From positions 1 through 33,328 of the IMG/VR virus record IMGVR_UViG_3300042731_009031: a stretch of 33,328 nucleotides of DNA, one strand, 5' to 3'. A model generated the notes under the pieces. That model searched no databases. It was not told the DNA's origin and worked only from the letters and a program-made list of their open reading frames with translations. Positions within the stretch are counted from its first letter, which is position 1; each line of letters starts with the position of its first letter. Shown piece after piece: positions 5,800-13,550 of this stretch. Origin of the DNA: a virus. The translations under genes and the position numbers were made by a program.

Positions 5800-6015
5800 A
5801 TGACTAACCATCTGGACTTTATCATGGACGCCGAGCAAGGCAACCTCAAAGCTGAGGCAATGGTGCGAGGCACGGCGGCACTTGTCGCCGATGGAACAAT
5901 CTGGCACCTGCAGGGGTGCTGGCAGAGGAGCGCCAGGGCAATGATCGATACCGGACTGATCTCCGAGACCGGCGACGTCGACGAGGATGCCCTGGCGCAG
6001 GCGCTGGAGAGATAA
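5800..6015 (+). CDS. Hypothetical protein (71 aa)
   Basis: ATG 5800 follows AGGAG at 5784-5788 with an 11-base gap. The product starts MTNHLDFIMDAEQGNLKAEA and has an acidic helical C-terminus (GDVDEDALAQALER). A mixed hydrophobic/charged profile suggests a small folded protein, but no family is recognised. Its first 18 bases match, at 16 positions, the sequence at 4948 just before beta-helix copy 1. A gene of this type may once have stood there too. It is followed by two GC-rich hairpins without U-tracts. Confidence 0.55.
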   Translation: MTNHLDFIMDAEQGNLKAEAMVRGTAALVADGTIWHLQGCWQRSARAMIDTGLISETGDVDEDALAQALER

Positions 6016-6021
6016 CGAACC

Positions 6022-6100
6022 CCCAAGCCCCAGGGCTTGGGTCCGCTCCGGACTCCCGGGTCGGACTCAATACCTGGACCGCCCCGCCTGGGGCACTTTT
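6022..6100 (+). other. Two GC-rich hairpins before a gene start
   Basis: CCCAAGCC (6022-6029) pairs with GGCTTGGG (6034-6041). Then GCCCC (6081-6085) pairs with GGGGC (6090-6094), followed by ACTTTT. They lie between two genes. The second could be a weak terminator or could slow ribosome entry at the following GGAGG site. Confidence 0.5.
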
Positions 6101-6113
6101 GGAGGAAAGAAGA

Positions 6114-6329
6114 ATGGCAGACTTCAACTGGACAAAGATCAATTCGAATCTCGAGCGTATCGAACGCAAGCTCGAGACCCTGACCCAGACCCCCGCCAAG
6201 GACCGGACCCCCGCGCAGCGGGGCCAGATCTCACAACTGGTCAAGGAGAAGGTCGCCCTGAAAGTCAAGCGCCAGGAGCGCAGGGTGCGCTGGCTCGAAC
6301 ACCTGGCCCGGATCGGACTGGACGCTTAG
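6114..6329 (+). CDS. Small coiled-coil protein (71 aa)
   Basis: ATG 6114 follows GGAGGAAAGAAGA. The product has a heptad-like pattern of hydrophobic and charged residues from INSNLERIERKLETL through the rest, with KEKVALKVKRQERRVRWLEHL near the end. A dimeric or higher coiled coil is likely, with a basic C-terminal half. No family is recognised. Coiled-coil mini-proteins in phage early operons often modulate host proteins, but no target can be named. Confidence 0.6.
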   Translation: MADFNWTKINSNLERIERKLETLTQTPAKDRTPAQRGQISQLVKEKVALKVKRQERRVRWLEHLARIGLDA

Positions 6330-6334
6330 ACACC

Positions 6335-6400
6335 AGGCCCCCGCATTAGAGAAAGGAGAGAGACTCCTTTATCCACACCTGACCAGGGGGCCTATTTTTC
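6335..6400 (+). terminator. Intrinsic terminator with a nested hairpin
   Basis: AGGCCCCC (6335-6342) pairs perfectly with GGGGGCCT (6386-6393), followed by ATTTTTC. Within the loop, AAAGGAG (6352-6358) pairs with CTCCTTT (6364-6370). The inner arm contains an AGGAG-like sequence and could mask or mimic a ribosome site, so this may be an attenuator rather than a plain terminator. Confidence 0.6.
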
Positions 6401-6412
6401 TTTGGAGGAAAG

Positions 6413-6706
6413 ATGAAAAACCTAATCAAGCGGGTGGTTCGGGCGCTCGAGGACTCGAACCGATACTTGAACGAGTTCCTCCCCCGTCCCCTCCCCAGCG
6501 GGGCGATGCGGCTCCGGGGAGAGATCGACGCCATTCTCGAGGAGCTGGCGAAATTTCCACCGACTGACAACAGGGATGTCGAGGCGCTCGAGTTCGCCAT
6601 GCGCCAAGCGCCGATCACTCATGCCAAGCAAATGCAGGCGGCGCGAGCGTTTCGTGTTGTGCAGATTTTCAACGGACAGTATAGGAGGCACAATGAAAAC
6701 TCATGA
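6413..6706 (+). CDS. Hypothetical helical protein (97 aa)
   Basis: ATG 6413 follows TTGGAGGAAAG, right after the nested terminator. The product starts MKNLIKRVVRALEDSNRYLN and is mostly helical, with mixed charges. A central segment reads SGAMRLRGEIDAILEELAKF, and the end reads QIFNGQYRRHNENS. No family is recognised. Its last 14 bases overlap the start of beta-helix copy 3. The upstream sequence of that copy (CGGACAGTATAGGAGGCACA) is therefore coding in this gene and non-coding at copy 1, which suggests the beta-helix cassette was inserted here. Confidence 0.6.
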   Translation: MKNLIKRVVRALEDSNRYLNEFLPRPLPSGAMRLRGEIDAILEELAKFPPTDNRDVEALEFAMRQAPITHAKQMQAARAFRVVQIFNGQYRRHNENS

Positions 6707-7091
6707 TTTCGGAAACGGACCTGTTCCTGCCCATCGCCATCCAAACGGGGGCGGTTGGGTAGCAGACACTGCTACAGTAGAAGACTCCGTCTATGTGGGG
6801 TCCAACGCCTGGGTCCACGACAACGCCCTGGTCTACGGCAACGCCTGGGTCCACGACAACGCCCGGGTCTATGGCAACGCCCGGGTCTCCGGCGACGCCC
6901 AGGTCTCCGGCAACGCCCGGGTCTCCGGCGACGCCCTGGTCTCCGGCAACGCCCGGGTCTCCGGCAATGCTTGGGTATACGGCGATGCTTGGGTATACGG
7001 CGACGCCCGGGTCTACGGCGACGCCCGGGTCTCCGGCGATGCCCGGGTCTACGGAAATACCCATCTTAAAGAAGGAGCAAGAGTATGTTAG
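6693..7091 (+). CDS. Left-handed beta-helix hexapeptide-repeat protein, copy 3 (132 aa)
   Basis: ATG 6693 follows the same TAGGAGGCACA leader as copy 1. The lead (MKTHDFGNGPVPAHRH, then NGGGWVADTATVEDSVYVG) matches copies 1 and 2. About fifteen hexapeptide units follow, including two with HDN in place of GN. The end VYGNTHLKEG matches copy 1. The protein is thus a mosaic: its VEDSVYVG segment is like copy 2, and its outer ends are like copy 1. The fold should be a left-handed beta helix, and no acyltransferase catalytic loop is visible. The next gene starts inside its 3' end. Confidence 0.8.
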   Translation: MKTHDFGNGPVPAHRHPNGGGWVADTATVEDSVYVGSNAWVHDNALVYGNAWVHDNARVYGNARVSGDAQVSGNARVSGDALVSGNARVSGNAWVYGDAWVYGDARVYGDARVSGDARVYGNTHLKEGARVC

Positions 7092-7600
7092 ATTATGCAA
7101 TCATTGCTGCGGGACTGTTCTGTCTTCTCCTGATTTGCCTGCGCCAGAACGCGCAGGACTGGACACGCTTGATGAAACTCAAGATCCGTAGGCACCGAGG
7201 ACTGGCTCGCCAGATCTGGCGGGAGCGGTGGAAAAAATTCGATGGAGGACTGACAAGCATGACTCTCGGGATGGCTAAGGGATCGCAGCGGTTCGTTGCC
7301 AACCAAGTTTTTCCTCCGGGCCCGGACTTCGGCAGGCCCTGCACATTTTCGTGTGAAGAGCGAGAGATCATGGGTCAGCGCCCCTACTTACATGCGCAGG
7401 ATGTGACCTATCCGGAACCGACTCCTATCGGGGACTCGGAACCGGTTGGACCTCGAGCCCACACTGTAGATCGAGGACTCCTACTCGATCGAGCGTTGCG
7501 GCTGACTCAGGAAACCACGAAGGTCCTGCAGGAGATCTACCGGAGCCCCTGGGACCGACAAGACGCCTACCTTGAATGGTGGTTAGGAAAGAAAAAATGA
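7085..7600 (+). CDS. Membrane-anchored hypothetical protein (171 aa)
   Basis: ATG 7085 follows GAAGGAG and overlaps the end of beta-helix copy 3. Residues 2-19 (LDYAIIAAGLFCLLLICL) form a membrane segment. A very basic juxtamembrane stretch (KLKIRRHRG, then RQIWRERWKK) suggests the C-terminal domain lies in the cytoplasm. The soluble part contains VFPPGPDFGRPCTF and a helical end. The family is not recognised. A second ATG at 7259 has GGAGG (7244-7248) at ten bases and could yield a shorter soluble form of about 113 residues without the membrane anchor. Which form is made is not visible from sequence. Confidence 0.6.
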   Translation: MLDYAIIAAGLFCLLLICLRQNAQDWTRLMKLKIRRHRGLARQIWRERWKKFDGGLTSMTLGMAKGSQRFVANQVFPPGPDFGRPCTFSCEEREIMGQRPYLHAQDVTYPEPTPIGDSEPVGPRAHTVDRGLLLDRALRLTQETTKVLQEIYRSPWDRQDAYLEWWLGKKK

Positions 7601-7893
7601 AGTATGGGGGACTGGTTCTGGACGGGCCCCTGGAGGGCCGGAGTATCTCGAGCGCGACAGACGTTTATCGATACACGACGGCGGACGATCGGCGACCTAC
7701 AGCGCAGATTGAATGCACTCCCAGTCTGAGCCTGGGGGTGCCTCGGGAGAGGCTGCTGCATGCTCGGTATCTCAAAGCAGGGGAAACTTCGTTTTGGTTT
7801 TGGACTCAATACCGGGATATGCTTCCGCTGGAATGGGCGGAGTATGTTGTGCAACGTCTGGTTGCAATGGCGTCGAAGGGGGCCACCGAATGA
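7597..7893 (+). CDS. Hypothetical protein (98 aa)
   Basis: It begins in an ATGA overlap with the preceding stop, with TTAGGAAAG upstream. The product starts MKYGGLVLDGPLEGRSISS, continues with a beta-rich stretch and ends with PLEWAEYVVQRLVAMA. The opening G(L/P)L(D/E)G pattern resembles small phage early proteins of unknown function, but I cannot name a family. An ATGA overlap follows at the 3' end too, making a run of three coupled genes (7085-8255). Confidence 0.6.
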   Translation: MKYGGLVLDGPLEGRSISSATDVYRYTTADDRRPTAQIECTPSLSLGVPRERLLHARYLKAGETSFWFWTQYRDMLPLEWAEYVVQRLVAMASKGATE

Positions 7894-8255
7894 TCCCCCG
7901 ACTCTTCACCTGGCTCTGGCGACTGTTCCGCCGAACACCAAAAGCCCCCTCGGGCACTGAGGGAATATCCAGGGCCGCCCGACTTCTCTATCCTGCCAGA
8001 CTCATGCAGCGCCTGCAGGGCCGGGCCGTCCGGTTCATCAGATCCGTGGATCGATCCCCCGACTTTTTTGTCTGGAAAGGGCAAACCGGGAAAGTTGTCG
8101 GCATGACGTTCGACCCGCAGACGGGGATGGCGGTGCTCCGGGTGCGTCTGGATGAAGAGGTGCCCGGAGCGGAGGCCTTTGGCAACGAGGTGCATTGGAT
8201 GGAAGGTGTGAATTTTAAAGATTTCGAAAAAGATGTTGTGCTCCTTCCTGAGTAA
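7890..8255 (+). CDS. Hypothetical protein (121 aa)
   Basis: The start is an ATGA overlap with the previous gene. The N-terminus is basic and aromatic (MIPRLFTWLWRLFRR), which could be a membrane-surface helix. The C-terminal two thirds look like a small beta-barrel (WKGQTGKVVGMTFDPQTGMA, then VLRVRLDEEVPGAEAFG). No family is recognised. It is the last gene of the small-gene operon and is followed by a promoter for the replication genes. Confidence 0.6.
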   Translation: MIPRLFTWLWRLFRRTPKAPSGTEGISRAARLLYPARLMQRLQGRAVRFIRSVDRSPDFFVWKGQTGKVVGMTFDPQTGMAVLRVRLDEEVPGAEAFGNEVHWMEGVNFKDFEKDVVLLPE

Positions 8256-8263
8256 TATATACT
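8236..8263 (+). promoter_or_regulatory. Candidate promoter TTGTGC-N16-TATACT
   Basis: TTGTGC (8236-8241) and TATACT (8258-8263) are 16 bases apart, just before the primase-helicase gene. The -10 matches the other promoters in the window. The -35 is weaker. The -35 lies inside the preceding gene. Confidence 0.45.
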
Positions 8264-8300
8264 GGTTTTGAGTCGTTGCCACACCGCTCCAGGAGGTTGA

Positions 8301-11021
8301 ATGTATCGAATCGCCTTGACACCGGACAAGAGGATGCCCGGCATCCGAACCTGGCCCACTGAGGACCGGGTCCCCTTGTTCGAGACCTTCCTCTTGCACG
8401 ATGCTCTAAACACCCACTTCACCACCGATGCGCATTTTGTTGCGTATGCTATTCGCGATTCCGAAGGCGTCTTCTACGGGGACCCCAAACTTGAAGACGC
8501 GCCTGAATGGCCGAGGATCAACCGAACTGCTCTTCCTCCACTGCGCAAGGCCGGGGCCGAGGTGTTGTCAACTCTCCTGGTATACGACTACGACCTGAAG
8601 GACAACGTGGAGGACCCTGAAGACAAAGTGCCCTGGGCTGCGGACTACTACCGGATGTTCGTTGACGAGACCCTGCCCCGGCTCCGGAAGACGCTCGGGA
8701 ATCTGTTCGCCACATACGTCTACCTCACCAAACACGGGGCCCGATTCATTCACGTCCTGGCCACCCCCCTCCCGGTCGACGAGGCGGAGGGATACTGGAA
8801 TGCGCTGTTCGAGAAATACGAACAGGCTGGCGTGAAAGTCGATCCTGCCTGTAAAGATTGGGGCCGGATGTTCCGCTTGTCTCAGGTCATTCGTGACGGA
8901 GTCTCTACCTGGACTGGATACATCGAGCAATTCGGGATCGCATTCAACCCGGACAATTTCGTCGTTCCTAAAGCAGACCTGACTCCAGTAGATTGGAAAA
9001 AGACCAGGGACTATTCCGAATACCTCGACCTGAAACTGGAGACCATGGACACACCCATGCCGGAGTTCGAGGTGGCAATGGCTCTGGTGAGGAGCGGCAA
9101 GCGCCAGACTCACGCCTACAAAAAGGCCCGCGAGGTGCTCCAGGGACGGAACTGTTACCGAGTCTTCTTCGAGAACGAGCCTGTCGGGTCGCCGGGCAAT
9201 CGGGACCACCGGCTCACCTCCCTGGTGGGCGAGGCTTGCCGGATGCTATCCGCCTACAACACCCGCACCGGGACCGAGATCTTTCAACCCGAACACGTTT
9301 ACGCCCTGTTTCTCCCGGCACTGGACGACCTGGAGTCCGACTCCGGCACCCCCTCCTGGCACGAATCCGCCTGGGGAAAGATCCTCCGGTTCTGGGCGGC
9401 GGTCAATGCGCAGATCGAGGCGGAGCACAAGCAGACCGAGGAGCGGGCCCGGGACAACGTGCACACCCGCCTGGATGGACTCAGATCTTGGACGGACTGC
9501 CCCCAGATACACGATGCAGACGACGACAGGGCCATCGAGTTCATGACCACGAATCTGATTCTCCCGACTCCCCGCGGGGACTTGATTGTCCTCCAGGAAG
9601 ACGGGCGGTATTCCCGCCCGGTGTCGAAGGCCGTCGTGTATGCTGCGCTGCAGCGATACGGACTGACAGGGGACCTCGTGCAGGATGTGAAGATCGGGAA
9701 CGACGGAGCTGTCAAGGGCCTGGTGCCTGTTCCTGAGCTGTTAAAATACTACGGGTTCGGCACCGCGCTGGTCGAAGTGTGTTCTTCAGTTGCGGAGGAC
9801 CACCCTGTCATCCAGGGCTTCGGAACCGCGGAGGCCCGCGTGGTCTATCCCATGGCCCGTCTCAACTCCCGTATCGCACCGTGCTACATGGAATCCGTGG
9901 AGACGTGGCTCAAATATCTGGTCGGCGGGACAGACCTGCCCCGGCTTAAAAAGTGGCTGGCATACGCCCTAGACTTTCGAGCAGGACCGATTGCGGCTCT
10001 GGCGCTTATTGGCCCTCCGAGCATTGGGAAGAAACTTCTGGTGCAGGGTCTGGCAGAGTGTTTCGAGGATCATACCGTGGTCCCCGGCCAGTGCTTGATC
10101 GAAACCTTCCAGCGAGAAATGACGCGCAGCGTTATCGTCCATATAGATGAGGGCCTGCCCAAAGACGGGCCCGGCGTTCGCATGGCATTCAAAGATAAAA
10201 TACGAAGCCTGACGGCCGGAGATCCCACAATGTGCAACGTCAAATACGGAGATCCCATCTCCGTTCGTGCACCCTTCCGGATTCTCCTCACCGCCAACAA
10301 CGACTCAATTGTGGCCGGACTCGTCGGGCTTCAACTTGAACAACACGACCCGGAGGCGCTCGGCATGCGAGTGCTGCGCATTGAAGGGCGAAGAAAGGCT
10401 GCGGACTATCTGGAGCGACTTGATACCCGAGGAAAGCGGTGGATCACCGGAGACAGTGGAGCCCCCTCAAACTACGTCATCGCCAAGCATTTCCTCTGGC
10501 TCTATGCCAATAAGGAGACCTTTGGCGAGCCTGAGGGGCGCTTCCTGGTGCAGGGGAATACTCACGATGGCATCCGGAAGAGTATCACGGAATCCGCCTC
10601 TGCACAGGCTATGCTTCATGCGCTGGTGAAGATGGTGGAAGAGGTGCCGTCCATGAAACTCATTGGAGACGCGGACAATGCAGCGTCCCTCAACAAAAAG
10701 GTGATCAACTCCATCTTGGACGGCATGAGCTTCAACGACGGCCATGTATGGGTCACCATGCAGGCTGTGCGAGATTTTTGTGAGTTGAGGGATATAGAAA
10801 TACCCCGTAGAGACAAGCAGGCCCGAGCGGCCCTGGTAGCAATGGCTCCACAGGAAGCACAACGGGATAGTGGAGCTGTAAGAGCCTTGAGAATAACGCT
10901 TCGGGGCAAGGAAAGGAACGTCCGGTGGTGGCCGGTGGACTCACGATGGATAATGGACTATGCTTTTGACAGTGGCATCTGTGAGCCGCTGGAATTGATG
11001 GAGAATATCAATGGCAAATAG
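8301..11021 (+). CDS. Primase-helicase: AEP-like primase fused to an SF3 helicase (906 aa)
   Basis: AGGAGG precedes ATG 8301. The N-terminal part has features of archaeo-eukaryotic-type primases: a metal-binding YDYD pair (Asp96 and Asp98), a His in RFIHVLATP (His151), and a third conserved block DPACKDWGRMFR (residues 181-192). The C-terminal half is an SF3 helicase: Walker A GPPSIGKK (571-578), Walker B IDE (Asp616, Glu617), and motif C LLTANND (Asn666). Such fusions make RNA/DNA primers and unwind DNA at phage and plasmid forks. The Walker A ends in GKK where Ser or Thr is usual, while all other motifs look intact. The nuclease gene starts within its last 11 bases. It should act as replicative primase and helicase for this phage. 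Confidence 0.8.
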   Translation: MYRIALTPDKRMPGIRTWPTEDRVPLFETFLLHDALNTHFTTDAHFVAYAIRDSEGVFYGDPKLEDAPEWPRINRTALPPLRKAGAEVLSTLLVYDYDLKDNVEDPEDKVPWAADYYRMFVDETLPRLRKTLGNLFATYVYLTKHGARFIHVLATPLPVDEAEGYWNALFEKYEQAGVKVDPACKDWGRMFRLSQVIRDGVSTWTGYIEQFGIAFNPDNFVVPKADLTPVDWKKTRDYSEYLDLKLETMDTPMPEFEVAMALVRSGKRQTHAYKKAREVLQGRNCYRVFFENEPVGSPGNRDHRLTSLVGEACRMLSAYNTRTGTEIFQPEHVYALFLPALDDLESDSGTPSWHESAWGKILRFWAAVNAQIEAEHKQTEERARDNVHTRLDGLRSWTDCPQIHDADDDRAIEFMTTNLILPTPRGDLIVLQEDGRYSRPVSKAVVYAALQRYGLTGDLVQDVKIGNDGAVKGLVPVPELLKYYGFGTALVEVCSSVAEDHPVIQGFGTAEARVVYPMARLNSRIAPCYMESVETWLKYLVGGTDLPRLKKWLAYALDFRAGPIAALALIGPPSIGKKLLVQGLAECFEDHTVVPGQCLIETFQREMTRSVIVHIDEGLPKDGPGVRMAFKDKIRSLTAGDPTMCNVKYGDPISVRAPFRILLTANNDSIVAGLVGLQLEQHDPEALGMRVLRIEGRRKAADYLERLDTRGKRWITGDSGAPSNYVIAKHFLWLYANKETFGEPEGRFLVQGNTHDGIRKSITESASAQAMLHALVKMVEEVPSMKLIGDADNAASLNKKVINSILDGMSFNDGHVWVTMQAVRDFCELRDIEIPRRDKQARAALVAMAPQEAQRDSGAVRALRITLRGKERNVRWWPVDSRWIMDYAFDSGICEPLELMENINGK

Positions 11022-12657
11022 GGACTGGAGCATTTTTGACTGGAATTTCCCCCTGGTGACGTCGGCCAGCGCGATCACGAAGTATCGATCCTGCCCTCGG
11101 ATGTGGGTCTTCGAGAAAGTGTGGAAGCTTTTCGTCCCCTTCATTGCTGCGGGTCCGTTTGGTGAGGCAGCGCACGATGCGCTCGAGCGGTGGCTGTCTG
11201 CGGATGAACTGGGCCGTGGGCCAGACGGGAAGCCAGTTGAAGTCTGGCCAGAGGGCTGGGACCAAGGCCTCACCCTGGCCGAGTCCGGGCTGGTTCAGGC
11301 GCTGGTTGATGCTTCGATCAAGGCCGGGCTTGTCGTCCGGGCTCCGGGCACGGCGCCAGAGGCCAGTTTCCAGCGCGATGTCTGCGACGGAGTCTCCATC
11401 ATTGGGTTTGGTGACGTGGTGGCCGCAGACGCGTATGAGGACCACAAGACAACCAAGCATTTCCGCTATTGCGAGACCCAGGAGAGCCTGGCAGAGAATG
11501 TGCAGATGCTTATCGGGGCGGCGGAGGTTCTGACTCGGGCGATGGAGCGGGGCGAGAAGCTGGACGTCGTCCGGATCGCGCACAACTACATGCTGAAAGA
11601 TCCGCGAGATCCAGAAGTGAAAAAGGTCGAGGTAGCTCTGACCCCGCAGTATGTGAAGGATTTTTGGTTGGGCGAGATCGTTCCAACGTGCAAGGAGATG
11701 CTCGAGGTAAAACAGAATTTTTCCTGCAAGAGTCCTGAGGACTGGGACCAGGTCGAAGGACCTCGAGAAAAAGGAATTTGCAGTAAGTATCGAGGATGTG
11801 CCTTCCGAGGTATCTGTGGAGGCACGGAAACAGTTCAAGCCTACAAAGAGCGCATGGAAATGGTCAAAGCCATCGAGAGCGCCGAAAGGAGTGACAACAT
11901 GGGAAAGAGTATTTTTGACAAGCTACGCGAACAGCGTGGACAGCAGGAAGAGGCTGCGCCAGCAGAGAAGACCGAAAAGGTCGAAGCAACGTCGGTCGAC
12001 GAGACCCCCGCGGAGCCCAAGGTCATCGAGACTGACCGGGCCCCCTGGTATCAGGATGGGTGCGTGGCGTGCTCGGCGAACGCCGTGCCGGGCTACAATT
12101 CCAAGGGTTTCCCGTGTCGGGCGTGCACGGACAAGGCCGACCTGGACGAGGCCGAGTTCGACAAGTCCATGGAGGACGGGAAGACCATCCTGGTCCTGCG
12201 TTCGACCGGTGACAAGTATGTGTTGCCTGGGTTCAATGAGGTCCAGGCGAAGAAGACCAAGGACCCCGCCCCGCCCAAAGAGTCGAAGCCTACTGAGCCG
12301 AAGAAGGCCAGGGAGCAGATCAAGAAGGATGTGAAGCCGAAGAAGACTGGCCGCCCGAAGGCCGGGTTCACGCTCATCTATGGTTCCGTGAAACGCGGGA
12401 AGCGGAATGTGCAGGATCTGAACCTGGTCCTGAAAGAAGTCGGTGCTGATCTGGCCAAGGCCCTGGGCAAGGAATCCTACTTCGACATCGACTTCGGACG
12501 TCGGCGCGATATGCTCGCGGCCAAGGCGGAGGTCATCGCCCAGTCCTTGGGGGCCGCTTTCGTGGTGGTCTCCAATCTGGAGGATGCAGATGTTCGGGCC
12601 TTTGCTGCAGCCATCGAGCCCTATGCCTCCAGCGTGGTCGTCCCCCACCTGATCTGA
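11011..12657 (+). CDS. Cas4/RecB-like PD-(D/E)XK nuclease with C-terminal extension (548 aa)
   Basis: ATG 11011 overlaps the end of the primase gene. Residues 1-290 form a RecB/Cas4-type nuclease: YRSCPR (Cys28), His55 in GEAAHDALE, GFGDVV (Asp135), and EDHKTT (Asp144, Lys146) as the D...DxK core. Cys257, Cys263 and Cys269, with Cys28, suit a 4Fe-4S cluster as in Cas4 and AddB. The second half has a low-complexity Glu/Lys linker, a zinc ribbon (Cys351, 354, 369, 372), a Lys/Pro-rich stretch and a folded domain with no match I recognise. A strong internal ribosome site and ATG at 11899 could make this half separately. The likely role is DNA end processing in recombination-dependent replication. 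Confidence 0.75.
   Translation: MANRDWSIFDWNFPLVTSASAITKYRSCPRMWVFEKVWKLFVPFIAAGPFGEAAHDALERWLSADELGRGPDGKPVEVWPEGWDQGLTLAESGLVQALVDASIKAGLVVRAPGTAPEASFQRDVCDGVSIIGFGDVVAADAYEDHKTTKHFRYCETQESLAENVQMLIGAAEVLTRAMERGEKLDVVRIAHNYMLKDPRDPEVKKVEVALTPQYVKDFWLGEIVPTCKEMLEVKQNFSCKSPEDWDQVEGPREKGICSKYRGCAFRGICGGTETVQAYKERMEMVKAIESAERSDNMGKSIFDKLREQRGQQEEAAPAEKTEKVEATSVDETPAEPKVIETDRAPWYQDGCVACSANAVPGYNSKGFPCRACTDKADLDEAEFDKSMEDGKTILVLRSTGDKYVLPGFNEVQAKKTKDPAPPKESKPTEPKKAREQIKKDVKPKKTGRPKAGFTLIYGSVKRGKRNVQDLNLVLKEVGADLAKALGKESYFDIDFGRRRDMLAAKAEVIAQSLGAAFVVVSNLEDADVRAFAAAIEPYASSVVVPHLI
11885..11901 (+). promoter_or_regulatory. Internal ribosome site and in-frame ATG in the nuclease gene
   Basis: AAGGAG at 11885-11890 precedes ATG 11899 by eight bases, in the frame of the nuclease gene. 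The predicted 252-residue product would start MGKSIFDKLREQRGQ and contain the zinc ribbon and C-terminal domain without the nuclease. The new N-terminus resembles that of the SNF2-type helicase (MSIFDKRRQIK), which supports a real start. Confidence 0.5.
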
Positions 12658-12896
12658 TGCGGCTTGAAGAACTCAAGCTGATCTATGACCAGGACGCTCC
12701 TCCGCGCCGGGGCGCCCTTGCCTTCTGCAGGCAGGGGCGCCTGGCCATCATCACCGGGTCGGTGTGGATCAAGGGGGAGCAGGTCTGGCGGGGCGTCCCC
12801 GTTGGGCTATCAGCTTCCGTGAACGAGGTTCACAAATCGTGGCAGAGTAAACGGCCGTGGGTGGTTGGATACGTGAATATTGAGGACCTAACATGA
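12657..12896 (+). CDS. Hypothetical protein (79 aa)
   Basis: It begins in a TGATG overlap with the nuclease gene stop. The product begins MRLEELKLIYDQDAPPRRGA and has a beta-rich middle (LAIITGSVWIKGEQVWRGVP) and a short acidic end. No family is recognised. Its position inside a replication operon with coupled starts suggests a role in DNA metabolism. There is no motif to support more. Confidence 0.6.
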   Translation: MRLEELKLIYDQDAPPRRGALAFCRQGRLAIITGSVWIKGEQVWRGVPVGLSASVNEVHKSWQSKRPWVVGYVNIEDLT

Positions 12897-13294
12897 GCAC
12901 AGAAAGACAAATTCGACGCAACATGCAGGAGCGGGAACTCCGGGCCCTGCGCAAGGATAATGCCAGGCTCTCCAACGAGTGCCAGCGGCTGTCCGTTTTG
13001 AACGCGGAGATCATGAAGCAGTCTATGGCGACTCTGTCATGTATGGTGTGGCTCTTTGGGGAGGACGAGAAAAAGCTCCTCAGGAAGACCGGCCAGAAGA
13101 CCCTCACGATTCCCAAGAAGGTTATCTTGGAAGAGGCGCCTCTCCTCAAAATCGCCACGGACAACACGAAGGATGGCGGGAAGAAGTTCTTCGTCCGAAA
13201 GATGACCGAAGAGGAGGTCGAGGAGATCCGCAAGGAGCGCCTGGCCAAGCTCGAGGCCGCAGAAGATTCTGGGCCGAAAATTATCGTCCCATAA
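12893..13294 (+). CDS. Coiled-coil hypothetical protein (133 aa)
   Basis: The start is an ATGA overlap with the previous gene. The first 45 residues form a likely coiled coil (RQIRRNMQERELRALRKDN, then ARLSNECQRLSVLNAE). A beta/helix part follows (LTIPKKVILEEAPLLKI) and the end is charged and helical (FFVRKMTEEEVEEIRKERLA). The family is not recognised. A role as a helicase or nuclease accessory is an inference from the operon only. Confidence 0.6.
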   Translation: MSTERQIRRNMQERELRALRKDNARLSNECQRLSVLNAEIMKQSMATLSCMVWLFGEDEKKLLRKTGQKTLTIPKKVILEEAPLLKIATDNTKDGGKKFFVRKMTEEEVEEIRKERLAKLEAAEDSGPKIIVP

Positions 13295-13355
13295 TTAAAA
13301 ATTGGCCGGGAAATTTTTGGAGGCTTTTTTAGAAGTTAAAAAAGGTAGGAGGAGC

Positions 13356-13550
13356 ATGCAAGTCGTTAACGTATGGATAATAAGGCCTCGAGGACCTGTC
13401 CCTCAAGGATTATGTGATCTTTTTGTAGTCACACCACAGGGATGGACTGAGGAAAGAGTAAAACAAGAATGGATCTCAAAACATCCTGAAACAGCAAAAG
13501 ATTTTGGATACGCTGCGATTGTAGCTCTCGCGGAAGTGATAGGACTTTGA
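13356..13550 (+). CDS. Small AT-rich hypothetical protein (64 aa)
   Basis: ATG 13356 follows GGTAGGAGGAGC. A longer frame from 13302 lacks such a site. The product, starting MQVVNVWIIRPRGPVPQGL, is a small alpha/beta protein with a helical end (ERVKQEWISKHPETAKDFG). The coding sequence is visibly richer in A/T than its neighbours, suggesting later acquisition. Its stop overlaps the TTG start of the helicase gene. Such coupled small genes could regulate or assist the next product, but this is inference. Confidence 0.6.
   Translation: MQVVNVWIIRPRGPVPQGLCDLFVVTPQGWTEERVKQEWISKHPETAKDFGYAAIVALAEVIGL

Noticed and set aside
5080-7060. Regular repeats considered as a CRISPR array
   Set aside because: The units are contiguous 18-base coding repeats without spacers and translate to hexapeptides.
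5029-7100. Long minus-strand frames with GDPGVAVDPGV-type repeats and several plus-strand Arg/Pro-rich frames
   Set aside because: They are mirror readings of the 18-base repeats in the three beta-helix genes and lack ribosome sites.
10966-10995. Perfect TTGACA before the nuclease gene
   Set aside because: The best -10 candidate (TGGAAT) is weak and both lie inside the primase-helicase coding sequence with coupled translation to the next gene.
11923-12648. Minus-strand frame of 241 codons opposite the nuclease gene
   Set aside because: A shadow of the GC-rich coding strand without ribosome site or recognisable domain.
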